NCBI RefSeq assembly: GCF_023544665.1
Contig: NZ_JAMJFL010000012.1
Location: forward strand, 62,001 to 126,000
Source: Streptomyces sp. YS415
Lineage (GTDB): Bacteria > Actinomycetota > Actinomycetes > Streptomycetales > Streptomycetaceae
Length of the DNA stretch: 64,000 nt
Direction of reading: 5' to 3'
Positions within the stretch are counted from its first letter, which is position 1. Each line of letters begins with the position of its first letter. The notes under the pieces were generated by a model. That model was not told the DNA's origin. It did no database searches and was given only the letters and a program-made list of their open reading frames with translations. Positions 26,544-33,956 of the stretch are shown here, piece by piece. A program made the position numbers and the translations under genes.

Positions 26544-27704
26544 GTGGAACGTCGTACTGTCCTGCGTGCGGCCGTCCTCGGCGGGTCCTCCGCCGTCTTC
26601 GGCGGAACCCTGTGGCGCGGCGCCGCGTACGCCGCGCCCGCCCAGCCCGGCACCGGCCCGTACGGGGCGCTCGGCGCACCGGACGCCCGCGGCATCCGGC
26701 TGCCCAGCGGCTTCACCAGCCGGGTGATAGCCCGGTCCGGACAGCAGGTCCCCGGCACGTCGTACACCTGGCACAACGCCCCCGACGGCGGGGCCTGCTA
26801 CGCGGACGGCACGGGCTGGATCTACGTCTCCAACTCGGAGATCAACCCGGGCGGCGGGGTGAGCGCGGTGAAGTTCTCCGCCACCGGCGCGATCACGGGG
26901 GCGTACCGCATCCTGTCCAACACCCGCACCAACTGCGCGGGCGGCAAGACGCCCTGGAACACCTGGCTGTCCTGCGAGGAGGTCTCCCTCGGCTACGTCT
27001 ACGAGACGGACCCGTGGGGCGTGAACGCGGCCGTGCGGCGGGACGCGATGGGCCGCTTCAAGCACGAGGCGGCGGCCGCCGACCCGGTCCGCAAGGTCGT
27101 CTACCTCACCGAGGACGAGACGAACGGCCGCTTCTACCGCTTCGTCCCGAACACCTGGGGCAACCTCTCCTCCGGCACCCTCCAGGTGATGGTCGCGGGC
27201 TCCGGCACCTCGGGCTCCTTCAGCTGGGCGAACGTCCCCGACCCGGACGGCTCCCCCACCACCACCCGCACCCAGGTCTCCGGCTCGAAGTCCTTCAACG
27301 GCGGCGAGGGCTGCCACTACGCCGACGACAAGGTGTGGTTCACCACGAAGGGCGACAACCGGGTCTGGCAGCTCAACCTCCTCAACAACACCTACGAGCT
27401 GGCCTACGACGACTCCCTGGTGACCTCGGGCACGGCCCCCCTCACCGGCGTCGACAACATCACCGGCTCCTCCTCCGGTGACCTGTTCGTGGCCGAGGAC
27501 GGCGGCACCATGGAGATCTGCGTCATCACCCCGGACGACGTCATCGCCCCGTTCCTGCGCATCGACGGCCAGTCCGGCTCGGAGATCACCGGCCCGGCCT
27601 TCTCCCCCGACGGCCGCCGCCTGTACTTCTCCAGCCAGCGCGGCACGACGGGCAGCTCCTCGGGCGGCATCACCTACGAGGTGACGGGTCCGTTCCGGGC
27701 CTAG
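26544..27704 (+). CDS. PhoX-like / DUF839 Tat-exported protein
   Basis: A 386-residue beta-propeller protein. It begins with a twin-arginine-type signal (MERRTVLRAAVLGGSSAVFG) ending near AAYAAP, followed by PhoX/DUF839 motifs (GGKTPWNTWLSCEEVSLGY and FKHEAAAADPVRKVVYLTED). PhoX enzymes are extracellular phosphatases dependent on Ca and Fe; whether this member is an active phosphatase cannot be decided here. GTG start. The 231 bp upstream contain no convincing PHO box. Confidence 0.85.
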   Translation: MERRTVLRAAVLGGSSAVFGGTLWRGAAYAAPAQPGTGPYGALGAPDARGIRLPSGFTSRVIARSGQQVPGTSYTWHNAPDGGACYADGTGWIYVSNSEINPGGGVSAVKFSATGAITGAYRILSNTRTNCAGGKTPWNTWLSCEEVSLGYVYETDPWGVNAAVRRDAMGRFKHEAAAADPVRKVVYLTEDETNGRFYRFVPNTWGNLSSGTLQVMVAGSGTSGSFSWANVPDPDGSPTTTRTQVSGSKSFNGGEGCHYADDKVWFTTKGDNRVWQLNLLNNTYELAYDDSLVTSGTAPLTGVDNITGSSSGDLFVAEDGGTMEICVITPDDVIAPFLRIDGQSGSEITGPAFSPDGRRLYFSSQRGTTGSSSGGITYEVTGPFRA

Positions 27705-27713
27705 TCTCCACGG

Positions 27714-27742
27714 CCGGGCGGTGGCGCAGAGCTACCGCCCGG
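27714..27742. terminator. Terminator hairpin after the PhoX-like gene
   Basis: A perfect 9-bp stem (CCGGGCGGT at 27714-27722, complement at 27734-27742) with an 11-nt loop, beginning 10 nt after the stop codon. Confidence 0.6.
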
Positions 27743-27838
27743 TCACGTCACGCTTGCATCACAGGTCCGTCGAACCGCCACGCCACCATGCGCCCCTCAC
27801 TACGGTCAACACCTCAAATCCGGACCAAGGGGGGTTCC

Positions 27839-28249
27839 ATGAACCTGTTCCGCATACCCGCCGCCTTAGCCGCCGCCGCGTTCGCGCTGGCCGTGACCGC
27901 CGGCGCCGCCCAGGCCCACGAGGGCACTCACCCGTTCGAGAACTGCTCCGAGGCGTACGCCAACGGGTACGCGAACATCGCCGAGGGCGACGAGCACTAC
28001 GGCAGCCATCTGGACCGCGACGCGGACGGCATCGGCTGCGACCAGCCGCCCGCCGACTTCGAACCGGCCGAGGAGACGGGCGAGGACACCACCGACGCTG
28101 GGGCCGAGGACACCGCCGACGACACCGACCTCGCCGCGACCGGCGGCAACGGCGCCACCCCCTACCTCGCGGGCGGCGGCGCGGTCGTCATCCTCGCCGG
28201 CGGGGGCGTGCTGATGGCCGTCCGCCGACGCCGGGCCGGGGCGGAGTAG
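27839..28249 (+). CDS. Excalibur-domain surface protein with LAxTG sorting signal
   Basis: A 136-residue exported protein with a Sec signal peptide (ALAAAAFALAVTAGAAQA), an excalibur calcium-binding domain (FENCSEAYANGY, then DRDADGIGCDQPP), a Glu/Asp/Thr-rich linker, and a C-terminal sorting signal made of LAATG, a hydrophobic stretch and RRRRAG. LAxTG is the form recognised by Streptomyces class E sortases, one of which is encoded at 18233-18940. The start was set at the ATG preceding the signal peptide. The gene ends 4 nt before the left attachment core of the mobile element. Confidence 0.87.
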   Translation: MNLFRIPAALAAAAFALAVTAGAAQAHEGTHPFENCSEAYANGYANIAEGDEHYGSHLDRDADGIGCDQPPADFEPAEETGEDTTDAGAEDTADDTDLAATGGNGATPYLAGGGAVVILAGGGVLMAVRRRRAGAE

Positions 28250-28253
28250 GACA

Positions 28254-28288
28254 CGCCAAGGGGCGGCACCCCCGCACGGGTGCCGCCC
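28254..28288. repeat. attL core: 35-bp direct repeat containing a terminator hairpin
   Basis: Identical over 35 bp to 49488-49522; the match extends to 28250 with one mismatch. Inside is a perfect 11-bp stem (GGGCGGCACCC at 28261-28271, complement at 28278-28288) with a 6-nt loop, starting 11 nt after the stop of the excalibur gene. It therefore acts as that gene's terminator as well as the attachment core. Confidence 0.92.
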
Positions 28289-28330
28289 TCTGGGTATCTA
28301 CCTGCGAACTTCCCCTTTCCTGGGGCGGAC

Positions 28331-28348
28331 AGGGCACTTTCAGGGCAC
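28331..28348 (+). repeat. Putative integrase arm-type sites, left end
   Basis: Two copies of AGGGCAC with an 11-bp period (28331 and 28342), 43 bp inside the left core and overlapping the int stop codon. The same pair with the same period occurs near the right core (49380-49397), as expected for arm-type integrase sites. Confidence 0.5.
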
Positions 28349-29584
28349 GTCCGCCAGAGCCTCATCGATGAGAGCGGCCGTAGTGTCCTCGTCGTCCTCA
28401 TACAGATGCACGTACAGATCCAAGGTGATCGATGGCTTGGCGTGACCGAGGCGCCGCTGCACTTTCTTCACCGACGCACCGTGCTTAATGAGTACCGAGG
28501 CATAAAAGTGCCTCAGATCGTGCGTTGTCGTCCCTTCGGGAACGCGCAGCGGCGACTCGCTGGCGGCCAACTGCTTGTCTGCCCGCTTCACCAGGCGCGC
28601 CCACAGCTTCGCCCACGACCCTCGCCGGATGGGGTTGCCCGTCTCGCTCACGAACAGCAGCCGGGCTTTCCTGGTCCTCGGCTTCCGCGGGTCCGTTCGG
28701 TCCTCGATCTCCACTTCGGCCAGCGGGTACGCCTTCAGGTGCTCCTCGATGGCCGCCACAGCAGTCACCGACAGCGGCACTGTGCGGTAGCTCTTCTCCG
28801 TCTTCGGCTCCCCGATGTACGGCACGCCCTTGTCGGGGCCGATGAGCTGCTGCTCAACCTCGACCGTTCCGGCCAGCAGGTCAACGTGCTCAGCCTCCAG
28901 TCCGAACAACTCGGCCTGCCGCAGGCCCGTGGTCGCGGCCAGGCGCATCAATGCCCGGTAGCGGGACGAGGTTGCGGCCAGCAGGGCTCGCACTACTGCG
29001 GGGTCGAGCGGAACCACCTCGGGCTTACGGATCTCGGGGAGGTCGATGCCGTGGCAAGGGTTCGCGCGGATGATGCCGTCGTAGTGGGCTGCGGCCATCA
29101 CGCCGAACAGGGCATTCCACGGTGTTCGAAGGCTGGACGGGGCAAGAACGGCGGAGCGGTCCTTCACCCATGCCCTGATGTCCGATCGCTTGATGCTGGC
29201 GATCTGACGGGGACCGAGCAGCGGGTAGACGTGCAGCCGCAGCCCCCGCTCGACGTTGGACTCCGTCCTCTCGCGGTGCGTCGCCGTGGTGCGCCACTCC
29301 TCGGCGTAGTCCCGGAGCGTCTGGCGGCGCGTGAGGCGGTCGACGTACTCACCCTTGTCCAGTTCATTGGTGATCTCGGCCGCCCGCGCGTCGGCTGCGG
29401 TGCGCTTGGCGAAGTTCTCCTTCTTCTGCTCGCCCGACGGGTCCCGGTACCGAACCTGCCAGCGCTTCCCCACGCCATGTTCAGCGGAGGGAAACACGGT
29501 CCTGGTCTTAGTGCTGTGCTCCTTGCACGGCTCAGCGTCGGCCGGCGGTCGGGACAGGTGCCAGCGGTCATACACGTCAGCCAT
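28340..29584 (-). CDS. int: Tyrosine site-specific integrase
   Basis: A 414-residue phage-type integrase. It has an N-terminal arm-binding region, a SAM-like core-binding domain (about 85-185) and a catalytic domain with Arg222 (TTGLRQAELFGL), Lys in TEKSYR (about 264), His355-x2-Arg358 (THDLRHFYAS), His381 (RRLGHAKPS) and nucleophile Tyr391 (LDLYVHLY). All catalytic residues are present. The start at 29584 (MADVYDRWHL) was chosen over an upstream in-frame ATG. It reads toward the left core 52 bp away, with xis directly upstream, the standard AICE end module. Confidence 0.95.
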   Translation of the reverse strand: MADVYDRWHLSRPPADAEPCKEHSTKTRTVFPSAEHGVGKRWQVRYRDPSGEQKKENFAKRTAADARAAEITNELDKGEYVDRLTRRQTLRDYAEEWRTTATHRERTESNVERGLRLHVYPLLGPRQIASIKRSDIRAWVKDRSAVLAPSSLRTPWNALFGVMAAAHYDGIIRANPCHGIDLPEIRKPEVVPLDPAVVRALLAATSSRYRALMRLAATTGLRQAELFGLEAEHVDLLAGTVEVEQQLIGPDKGVPYIGEPKTEKSYRTVPLSVTAVAAIEEHLKAYPLAEVEIEDRTDPRKPRTRKARLLFVSETGNPIRRGSWAKLWARLVKRADKQLAASESPLRVPEGTTTHDLRHFYASVLIKHGASVKKVQRRLGHAKPSITLDLYVHLYEDDEDTTAALIDEALADVP

Positions 29585-29662
29585 CAGTTCCCCTCCCACC
29601 AGAGCAAGGCGAGGCAGCATTGAAGTGGCGTGCGGCGTGGTGAGGTTGGCGCCCGTCTCTAG

Positions 29663-29851
29663 TCATGCTGCGCATCGGCCTCCGATCTCTTCAGCGTCGT
29701 ACTTGTCGAGCGCTACGGCGTCGTACAGAACATGTCGCCCACGCCTGAAGAAGCACTGCGGACCGGTTCCGGCATAGCGCCAGTAGCGGACAGTCGCGGG
29801 CGACGTGCGGTAGCGCTCAGCAACTTCCGCAGTCGTCAAGTACCTCTGCAT
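29663..29851 (-). CDS. xis: Excisionase / MerR-like small DNA-binding protein
   Basis: 62 residues forming one winged HTH of the excisionase class (YLTTAEVAERYRTSPATVRY then RYAGTGPQCFFRRGR). It probably directs integrase toward excision. It is encoded 78 nt upstream of int on the same strand and preceded by the iteron-like cluster. Confidence 0.88.
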   Translation of the reverse strand: MQRYLTTAEVAERYRTSPATVRYWRYAGTGPQCFFRRGRHVLYDAVALDKYDAEEIGGRCAA

Positions 29852-29916
29852 TGCGTCCTTCCTGAAAATCAGAGGCGGCGGGCAGGGTGCCCGTGTGTGT
29901 CCGAAGCAGGGATTTC

Positions 29917-30124
29917 TGCGTCATTGCGTCACCTGCGTCAATCAGGCCTCTGACCTGCTGTTTTCGGTGACGCAGCGGGATGGGCCTTGCGTCACCGATG
30001 TCACGCGCTCTCGTCACGGGGTGACGCGGATGACGCGGGATGACGCAGGATTCGCCGTCTGCGTCACCGTCTATAGCCGCAGGTCAGCGGCCGTCCGTCG
30101 GGCCCGTGGTGACGCAGTGACGCA
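29917..30124. repeat. Iteron-like TGACGC/GCGTCA cluster, putative origin or control region
   Basis: Eleven copies of TGACGC or its complement within 208 bp: GCGTCA at 29918, 29926, 29935, 29989 and 30061; TGACGC at 29968, 30022, 30031, 30041, 30110 and 30118. Several are in phase at 8-10 bp steps. The cluster lies in the 459-bp non-coding gap between the replication gene and xis. This is what an iteron-type replication origin looks like; binding by Xis or a regulator is the alternative. Confidence 0.6.
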
Positions 30125-30243
30125 GACCTTCCCTACTTGGGACAAAGAAGGGGGGGTGGTCTGTGTTCTTACGTCCACTCAGGACTTGAAGAACGGGCCG
30201 CTTCGCGGCGCGACCCTTGCAGGGCGGCTGCCGCCGCCGGACC

Positions 30244-30287
30244 AGCAAGAGGAGCACCCGCCCGGGGCGATGCGTGCTCCTCTTGCT
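30244..30287. terminator. Terminator hairpin after the replication gene
   Basis: A perfect 14-bp stem (AGCAAGAGGAGCAC at 30244-30257, complement at 30274-30287) with a 16-nt loop, 24 nt past the stop of the leftward replication gene. It separates the rep transcript from the iteron region. Confidence 0.75.
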
Positions 30288-30310
30288 TGTCCGCCTGGTC
30301 CCGGGGGCGG

Positions 30311-31792
30311 CTAGAACGCGGCCTGCTGCTCGGGGGGCGGGGCCGGGGCGGGGAGGCTGAGTTCGATGTAGCGGGCGGCGCTGGTGCGTCCCCAGTCGAC
30401 CAGGACGCCCCGCGCCGCGAGGGTGGGTTGGATGCGTCGCAGCCGGTCGGACAGCACCTTGCCGGTGGTGGGCCAGCCTTTGGGCAGGGGGCGGCATTCC
30501 TCGCCGCTGTAGAGGGCGGTCAGGGCGTGCAGCCACTCCGCCGACGTCATCCGTTCTTCCTCGCCCGGGGCGAGGCCGGCGGCGTGCTTGAGGACCGTCT
30601 GCGCCAGCAGGTCACCCTCGATCACGTCGTCGTTGAGGTCGTCCAGGCTGGCCCGGTACGCCTCCAGTGTCCCGAAGCCGGTGGCGGCGTCGAGCTGGGC
30701 GCACAGGTGGGCGAAGTCGGCCATCCGCAGGTCGGTCGGGGTCTCGGCCTGCACCGCGCGGACCTTGACGGTCAGGTCGAGCAGGGAGCCGAGAACGAGG
30801 GGCAGGATCTCGGCGTACTCCGCCCACAGCTCCGCCTCGGTACGCCGTACCCGGGGGCGTTCCAGGCGCAGGGTGAGGAGGCGTTCGGCGAGGTCGGGGC
30901 GGATGACGCCGACGTCGATGCCGGTCAGCAGCATCGGGCGGCGGTAGCGGGAGCGGACGACGTCGCCGTCGGTGAACAGCGCGCGCTTGATGCTCTCGGC
31001 CCCGGTGATGATGCAGCACATCAGGTCGGACAGGTCCGGGGGCAGGTGGGAGAGGTTGTCCAGGGCGGTGACCCATCCGGCCGCCACCGCCGTGATCATG
31101 TTCTCTTCATCCTTGGGCGCCCGCCGCAGGTCACCGCTCATCCCCTCCACGATCCGGATCAGCATGCGCCCGCCGGTCGACTTGCCCGCCCCTTGTGGGC
31201 CGGTCAGGAACGGCGCCGGGACCGGCACAGACGGTTCCAGGCAGCCGATCAGCCACGCGATGGCCAGGGCCTCGGTCTTGGCGTCGGCGAAGTTGCACAG
31301 CCGCATCAGCAGATCGATGCCCTTGCCGTCGGTGTCCTTGGCGGGCAGGGGGAGTTCCCCGGTGAGCTGGGTGCGCCGCCAGCACACCTCCTCGGGGTCG
31401 GGGACGCGGATGTCCCAGCCGGTGGGGTGGATGCGGACGGACTGGCCGTCATCGCGGCCGAGGTCGAGCCAGGTGGCGCCGTCGAATCCGGGGGCGACGC
31501 GGATGTGGGTGGGCTGTACCTGCTCGGTCAGGGCGAGTGCCTCGATCAAATCCAACGCCTCCTTGAGAGCGGTTCCGTTGAAGATGCCGACCCCGTCGCG
31601 GAAGAGACCGACCATGAGTTCCTGGCGGTGGCTCCCGCTCGTGCCCTGGGAGCGGATCGGGCGGGCCACGGGGTGGCCGGTGCGCTGCGCGTACACGGTC
31701 CCGTCCACGGTGCGGAAGTACCGGAAGTGGGACTGGGCGTAGTCGGTGATGACCTTGCGGGCGGGGTCCTTCTCGTCGTCGGACACGGTCAC
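30311..31792 (-). CDS. P-loop replication protein (VirE/D5-helicase-like ATPase)
   Basis: A 493-residue ATP-binding protein with Walker A GPQGAGKSTGGRMLIRIVEG near the middle and a Walker B-like VTALDNLSHLPPDLSDLMCC. A sensor-like segment follows (RPMLLTGIDVGVIRPDLAERLL), as in plasmid and AICE helicases. With the primase-polymerase just upstream it probably forms the AICE replication initiator/helicase pair. The GTG start at 31792 overlaps the primase-polymerase stop (GTGA), showing coupling. The C-terminal 150 residues contain a predicted winged-helix-like region. Confidence 0.8.
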   Translation of the reverse strand: MTVSDDEKDPARKVITDYAQSHFRYFRTVDGTVYAQRTGHPVARPIRSQGTSGSHRQELMVGLFRDGVGIFNGTALKEALDLIEALALTEQVQPTHIRVAPGFDGATWLDLGRDDGQSVRIHPTGWDIRVPDPEEVCWRRTQLTGELPLPAKDTDGKGIDLLMRLCNFADAKTEALAIAWLIGCLEPSVPVPAPFLTGPQGAGKSTGGRMLIRIVEGMSGDLRRAPKDEENMITAVAAGWVTALDNLSHLPPDLSDLMCCIITGAESIKRALFTDGDVVRSRYRRPMLLTGIDVGVIRPDLAERLLTLRLERPRVRRTEAELWAEYAEILPLVLGSLLDLTVKVRAVQAETPTDLRMADFAHLCAQLDAATGFGTLEAYRASLDDLNDDVIEGDLLAQTVLKHAAGLAPGEEERMTSAEWLHALTALYSGEECRPLPKGWPTTGKVLSDRLRRIQPTLAARGVLVDWGRTSAARYIELSLPAPAPPPEQQAAF

Positions 31793-32655
31793 AGTCCCAA
31801 CGTGGTCAGGGCGTTGGTCCACGCGTCCACGCAATGCCGCGGGGATTCGCCCTTGGACTGCGCGGCGGTGAACAGCCGCGCGATGTGGGCATCGGTGAGA
31901 CAGCCGCACCGGCCGTGTGTCGACAGCACCGCGAGGAACGTCCGGTAGACGGTGGCGTGCACCGCGCTGCGGGCCTCAGTGATGGCCTGCTCGGCCATGG
32001 CGATGCCACGGTCCAGATACGTCGGCGTGCGGTGCGGGCACTGCCCGCCGCCAGCTGGCGCGGACGCGGTGAGGACCTGCGCCACCGGCCGGACGACCGG
32101 GGGTTTCTCCGCGGCTAGCTCGCGCACGATGTCCGGGAGCGCCGTGATGGCACCGGTTCCGGTGCCGAGCCAGCGGACGTAGGCCATGGTGGATTTGATG
32201 TCCACACCAGGGCGGACCGCGTTCACGGACCGCATGGTGCCCTGGTAGATCCAGTGCTGACCTCGCGTGGTCGTCACGGTGCGGGTGCCGGGCAGCGCGT
32301 GGTGGGCCCACTCCATGGCCGCCTCGTCGTCAAGGTCGACCACGGTCAGGCCGGCGCCTCCGGGGTGGTAGGCCACGGCCACCGCTTGGCGCCAGGCGCG
32401 CAGCCACGGGCGCGAGGTGAGCACGTCCGGGTCTGTAGTGGCGGCGGCCCATCCGTGGCAGGGTGCGGGGCACCAGCACGGTCCGCCGTGCTTCATGTTC
32501 GGCCGGCCGCCGCACGCGTTCTGGGCACAGGCACGGCAGTTACCAAAGGGGACCTTGCCCTGGCGCAGGGGCAGCGGCGGCAAGCCGGTCTCCGCGAGGT
32601 CCAGGGCGATGCGCAGGAGCTCGGGCACTCGCCGGATGCCGGTGGGTTGGGTCAT
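31789..32655 (-). CDS. Bifunctional DNA primase/polymerase (AEP superfamily)
   Basis: 288 residues with an N-terminal prim-pol fold. ALDLAETGLPPLPLRQGKVP leads into a Cys-rich zinc-binding insertion (NCRACAQNACGG, then CWCPAPCHG), followed by the catalytic acidic strand GLTVVDLDDEAAMEW and the family RTVTTTRGQHWIYQG. A C-terminal helical part follows. Prim-pol proteins initiate DNA synthesis in mobile elements such as SLP1-type AICEs. The start was set at MTQPTGIRRV; the 3' end overlaps the ATPase gene by 4 nt. Confidence 0.88.
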   Translation of the reverse strand: MTQPTGIRRVPELLRIALDLAETGLPPLPLRQGKVPFGNCRACAQNACGGRPNMKHGGPCWCPAPCHGWAAATTDPDVLTSRPWLRAWRQAVAVAYHPGGAGLTVVDLDDEAAMEWAHHALPGTRTVTTTRGQHWIYQGTMRSVNAVRPGVDIKSTMAYVRWLGTGTGAITALPDIVRELAAEKPPVVRPVAQVLTASAPAGGGQCPHRTPTYLDRGIAMAEQAITEARSAVHATVYRTFLAVLSTHGRCGCLTDAHIARLFTAAQSKGESPRHCVDAWTNALTTLGL

Positions 32656-32739
32656 GCTGGGAGACCTCCAACAGGTCAGTAGCTGACTGGTTGGCAAGGG
32701 CGGCCCGGTCTTTGGCGAGAGGGGCCGCCCTTGGCATTG

Positions 32740-33414
32740 CTAGGGATTCGAGACAGCGCGGTTGCGGTTTCGGTGCCGGTAGGCGCGTTGTCGGCATGCC
32801 GGGGAGCAGTAACGCGGCGGGCGACCGGTGGCAGTTGCGGTGAGCGAGCGTTTGCACTCCGGGCAGCGCTTGCGACGACCCCGAGTGGGTTGGGTTTCGT
32901 CACACGTTTCATCACACGGTTCGGGCAACGGCGACGCGTCGTGGGTGGTGATCTCCCACAGGGCGCGGGCCATGTTTTCGGTACCAAGAGCGCGGCGGGA
33001 ACGACTCGGGGAGTCCCATCCAGGACGGGCAGGCAGGTCAGCAATCTTGCGCCAGCCCGCGGCTCGGAGGCTCGCGCCGCTCTCGCCGTCCTGGGTGTAG
33101 GTGATGGCGCGGCGGTAGCCCGCGCTGCGGGCGGTGCGCCATGCAGCTGCGTACAGGGCGGAGCAAGCATTCGCGGTGCCGTCCGTCGCAACCCGGGTCA
33201 CCTCGATGGTCAGCCCGTTGTCGAAGTGCCGGTTGACGGGACGACCCACGATGGCCACTCCGACCAAGCGGCCGTCGTTGGTGCGGACACCGAGGGAAAA
33301 CTGGTGCCCTTGTGGCGGAGCATGGTGCCGGTGATGTTCCTCGACGTAGGCGCACGCGGCCTTCCACTTCATCGGCCGAATGTGCAGCCGCTGTGCGCCG
33401 GGCGGGGCAGTCAT
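32740..33414 (-). CDS. XF1762-type GNAT-like protein with C-terminal zinc finger
   Basis: A 224-residue protein. The first 140 residues match the XF1762/GNAT-like domain seen in phage and AICE operons (KAACAYVEEHHRHHAPPQGH, VGVAIVGRPVNRHFDNG and ARSAGYRRAITYTQDGESG). The C-terminus has a Cys-rich finger (KRCPECKRSL and PRYCSPACRQRAYRHR). The function is unknown; acetyltransferase-like activity on an element or host protein is possible. It is part of the leftward transfer/replication operon. Confidence 0.8.
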   Translation of the reverse strand: MTAPPGAQRLHIRPMKWKAACAYVEEHHRHHAPPQGHQFSLGVRTNDGRLVGVAIVGRPVNRHFDNGLTIEVTRVATDGTANACSALYAAAWRTARSAGYRRAITYTQDGESGASLRAAGWRKIADLPARPGWDSPSRSRRALGTENMARALWEITTHDASPLPEPCDETCDETQPTRGRRKRCPECKRSLTATATGRPPRYCSPACRQRAYRHRNRNRAVSNP

Positions 33415-33431
33415 CGGGCAGTCCTCTCGGC

Positions 33432-33749
33432 TCAGTGCTTGACGCGGGCGCGCTTAAGGCTGATGCCACCGGTACCGATCGGTCCGGCTGCGGCGGCGAT
33501 GACGGTTACGGCGTGGGCGGTGGCGTCCAGCAGTGCGCACAGCGCGGCGACCAGTCCCCAACAGCCGATGGCGGCGGCGCCGGCGGCGCCGACCGCGATC
33601 AGGATGCGGCGCCACGGAAGGGTGCTCGGGTCGGTGGTGTGGACGACGATCACGAGCGGGGCGCCGGTGTCCTGGGCGCGGCGGTAGGCGTCGGCGGGGA
33701 TGTGCGGGGCGAGGATTCCCGGCGGGGTGCCGGGCGTGTGGGAGTGCAT
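33432..33749 (-). CDS. Small Spd-like membrane protein
   Basis: 105 residues with two hydrophobic segments (ILIAVGAAGAAAIGCWGLVA and a following one to about residue 90) and a basic tail (GGISLKRARVKH). Small membrane proteins of this kind in Streptomyces conjugative elements are called Spd and help intramycelial plasmid spread. The ATG at 33749 was chosen because AAGGGA lies 7 nt upstream; a GTG 15 nt earlier is possible. Confidence 0.7.
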   Translation of the reverse strand: MHSHTPGTPPGILAPHIPADAYRRAQDTGAPLVIVVHTTDPSTLPWRRILIAVGAAGAAAIGCWGLVAALCALLDATAHAVTVIAAAAGPIGTGGISLKRARVKH

Positions 33750-33773
33750 GCGGAATCCCTTCACAGGGTGGTT

Positions 33774-33953
33774 CAGGGAGGAAGAAACACCCCTTGCAGG
33801 GTGGCTTCTGGAGGGGGTTTCGGGGGTGCTGACCTGCGGGCCTCCCTGCCTCCCTGAGCGATCATTCGCGCAGCTCAGAGCGAGGGATGTGGGGCAGGGA
33901 GGGGTTCAGGGAGTTCTCCCTGCCTCCCTACCCCGGGGCGGGCCCTCTCCCTG
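33774..33953. repeat. clt-like cluster of 8-bp repeats next to traB
   Basis: The 207-bp gap after traB holds CTCCCTG or CAGGGAG eight times counting one variant: CAGGGAG at 33774, 33895 and 33907; CCTCCCTG in tandem at 33841-33848 and 33849-33856; TCTCCCTG then CCTCCCTA at 33915-33930; CTCCCTG at 33947-33953. TraB of Streptomyces plasmids recognises 8-bp direct repeats (TRS) at a clt locus near the traB 3' end, so this is the best clt candidate of the element. Confidence 0.55.
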
Positions 33954-33956
33954 CGA

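Noticed and set aside
29917..30124. A CRISPR array
   Set aside because: Repeats are 6-8 nt, in both orientations, with no constant repeat of 25-40 nt and no spacers; no cas genes in the window.
29895..30314. An open frame across the TGACGC repeat cluster
   Set aside because: The translation is dominated by repeats of Val-Thr/Cys-Val-Thr created by the DNA repeats, with no ribosome-binding site. The DNA pattern, not the protein, is the signal.
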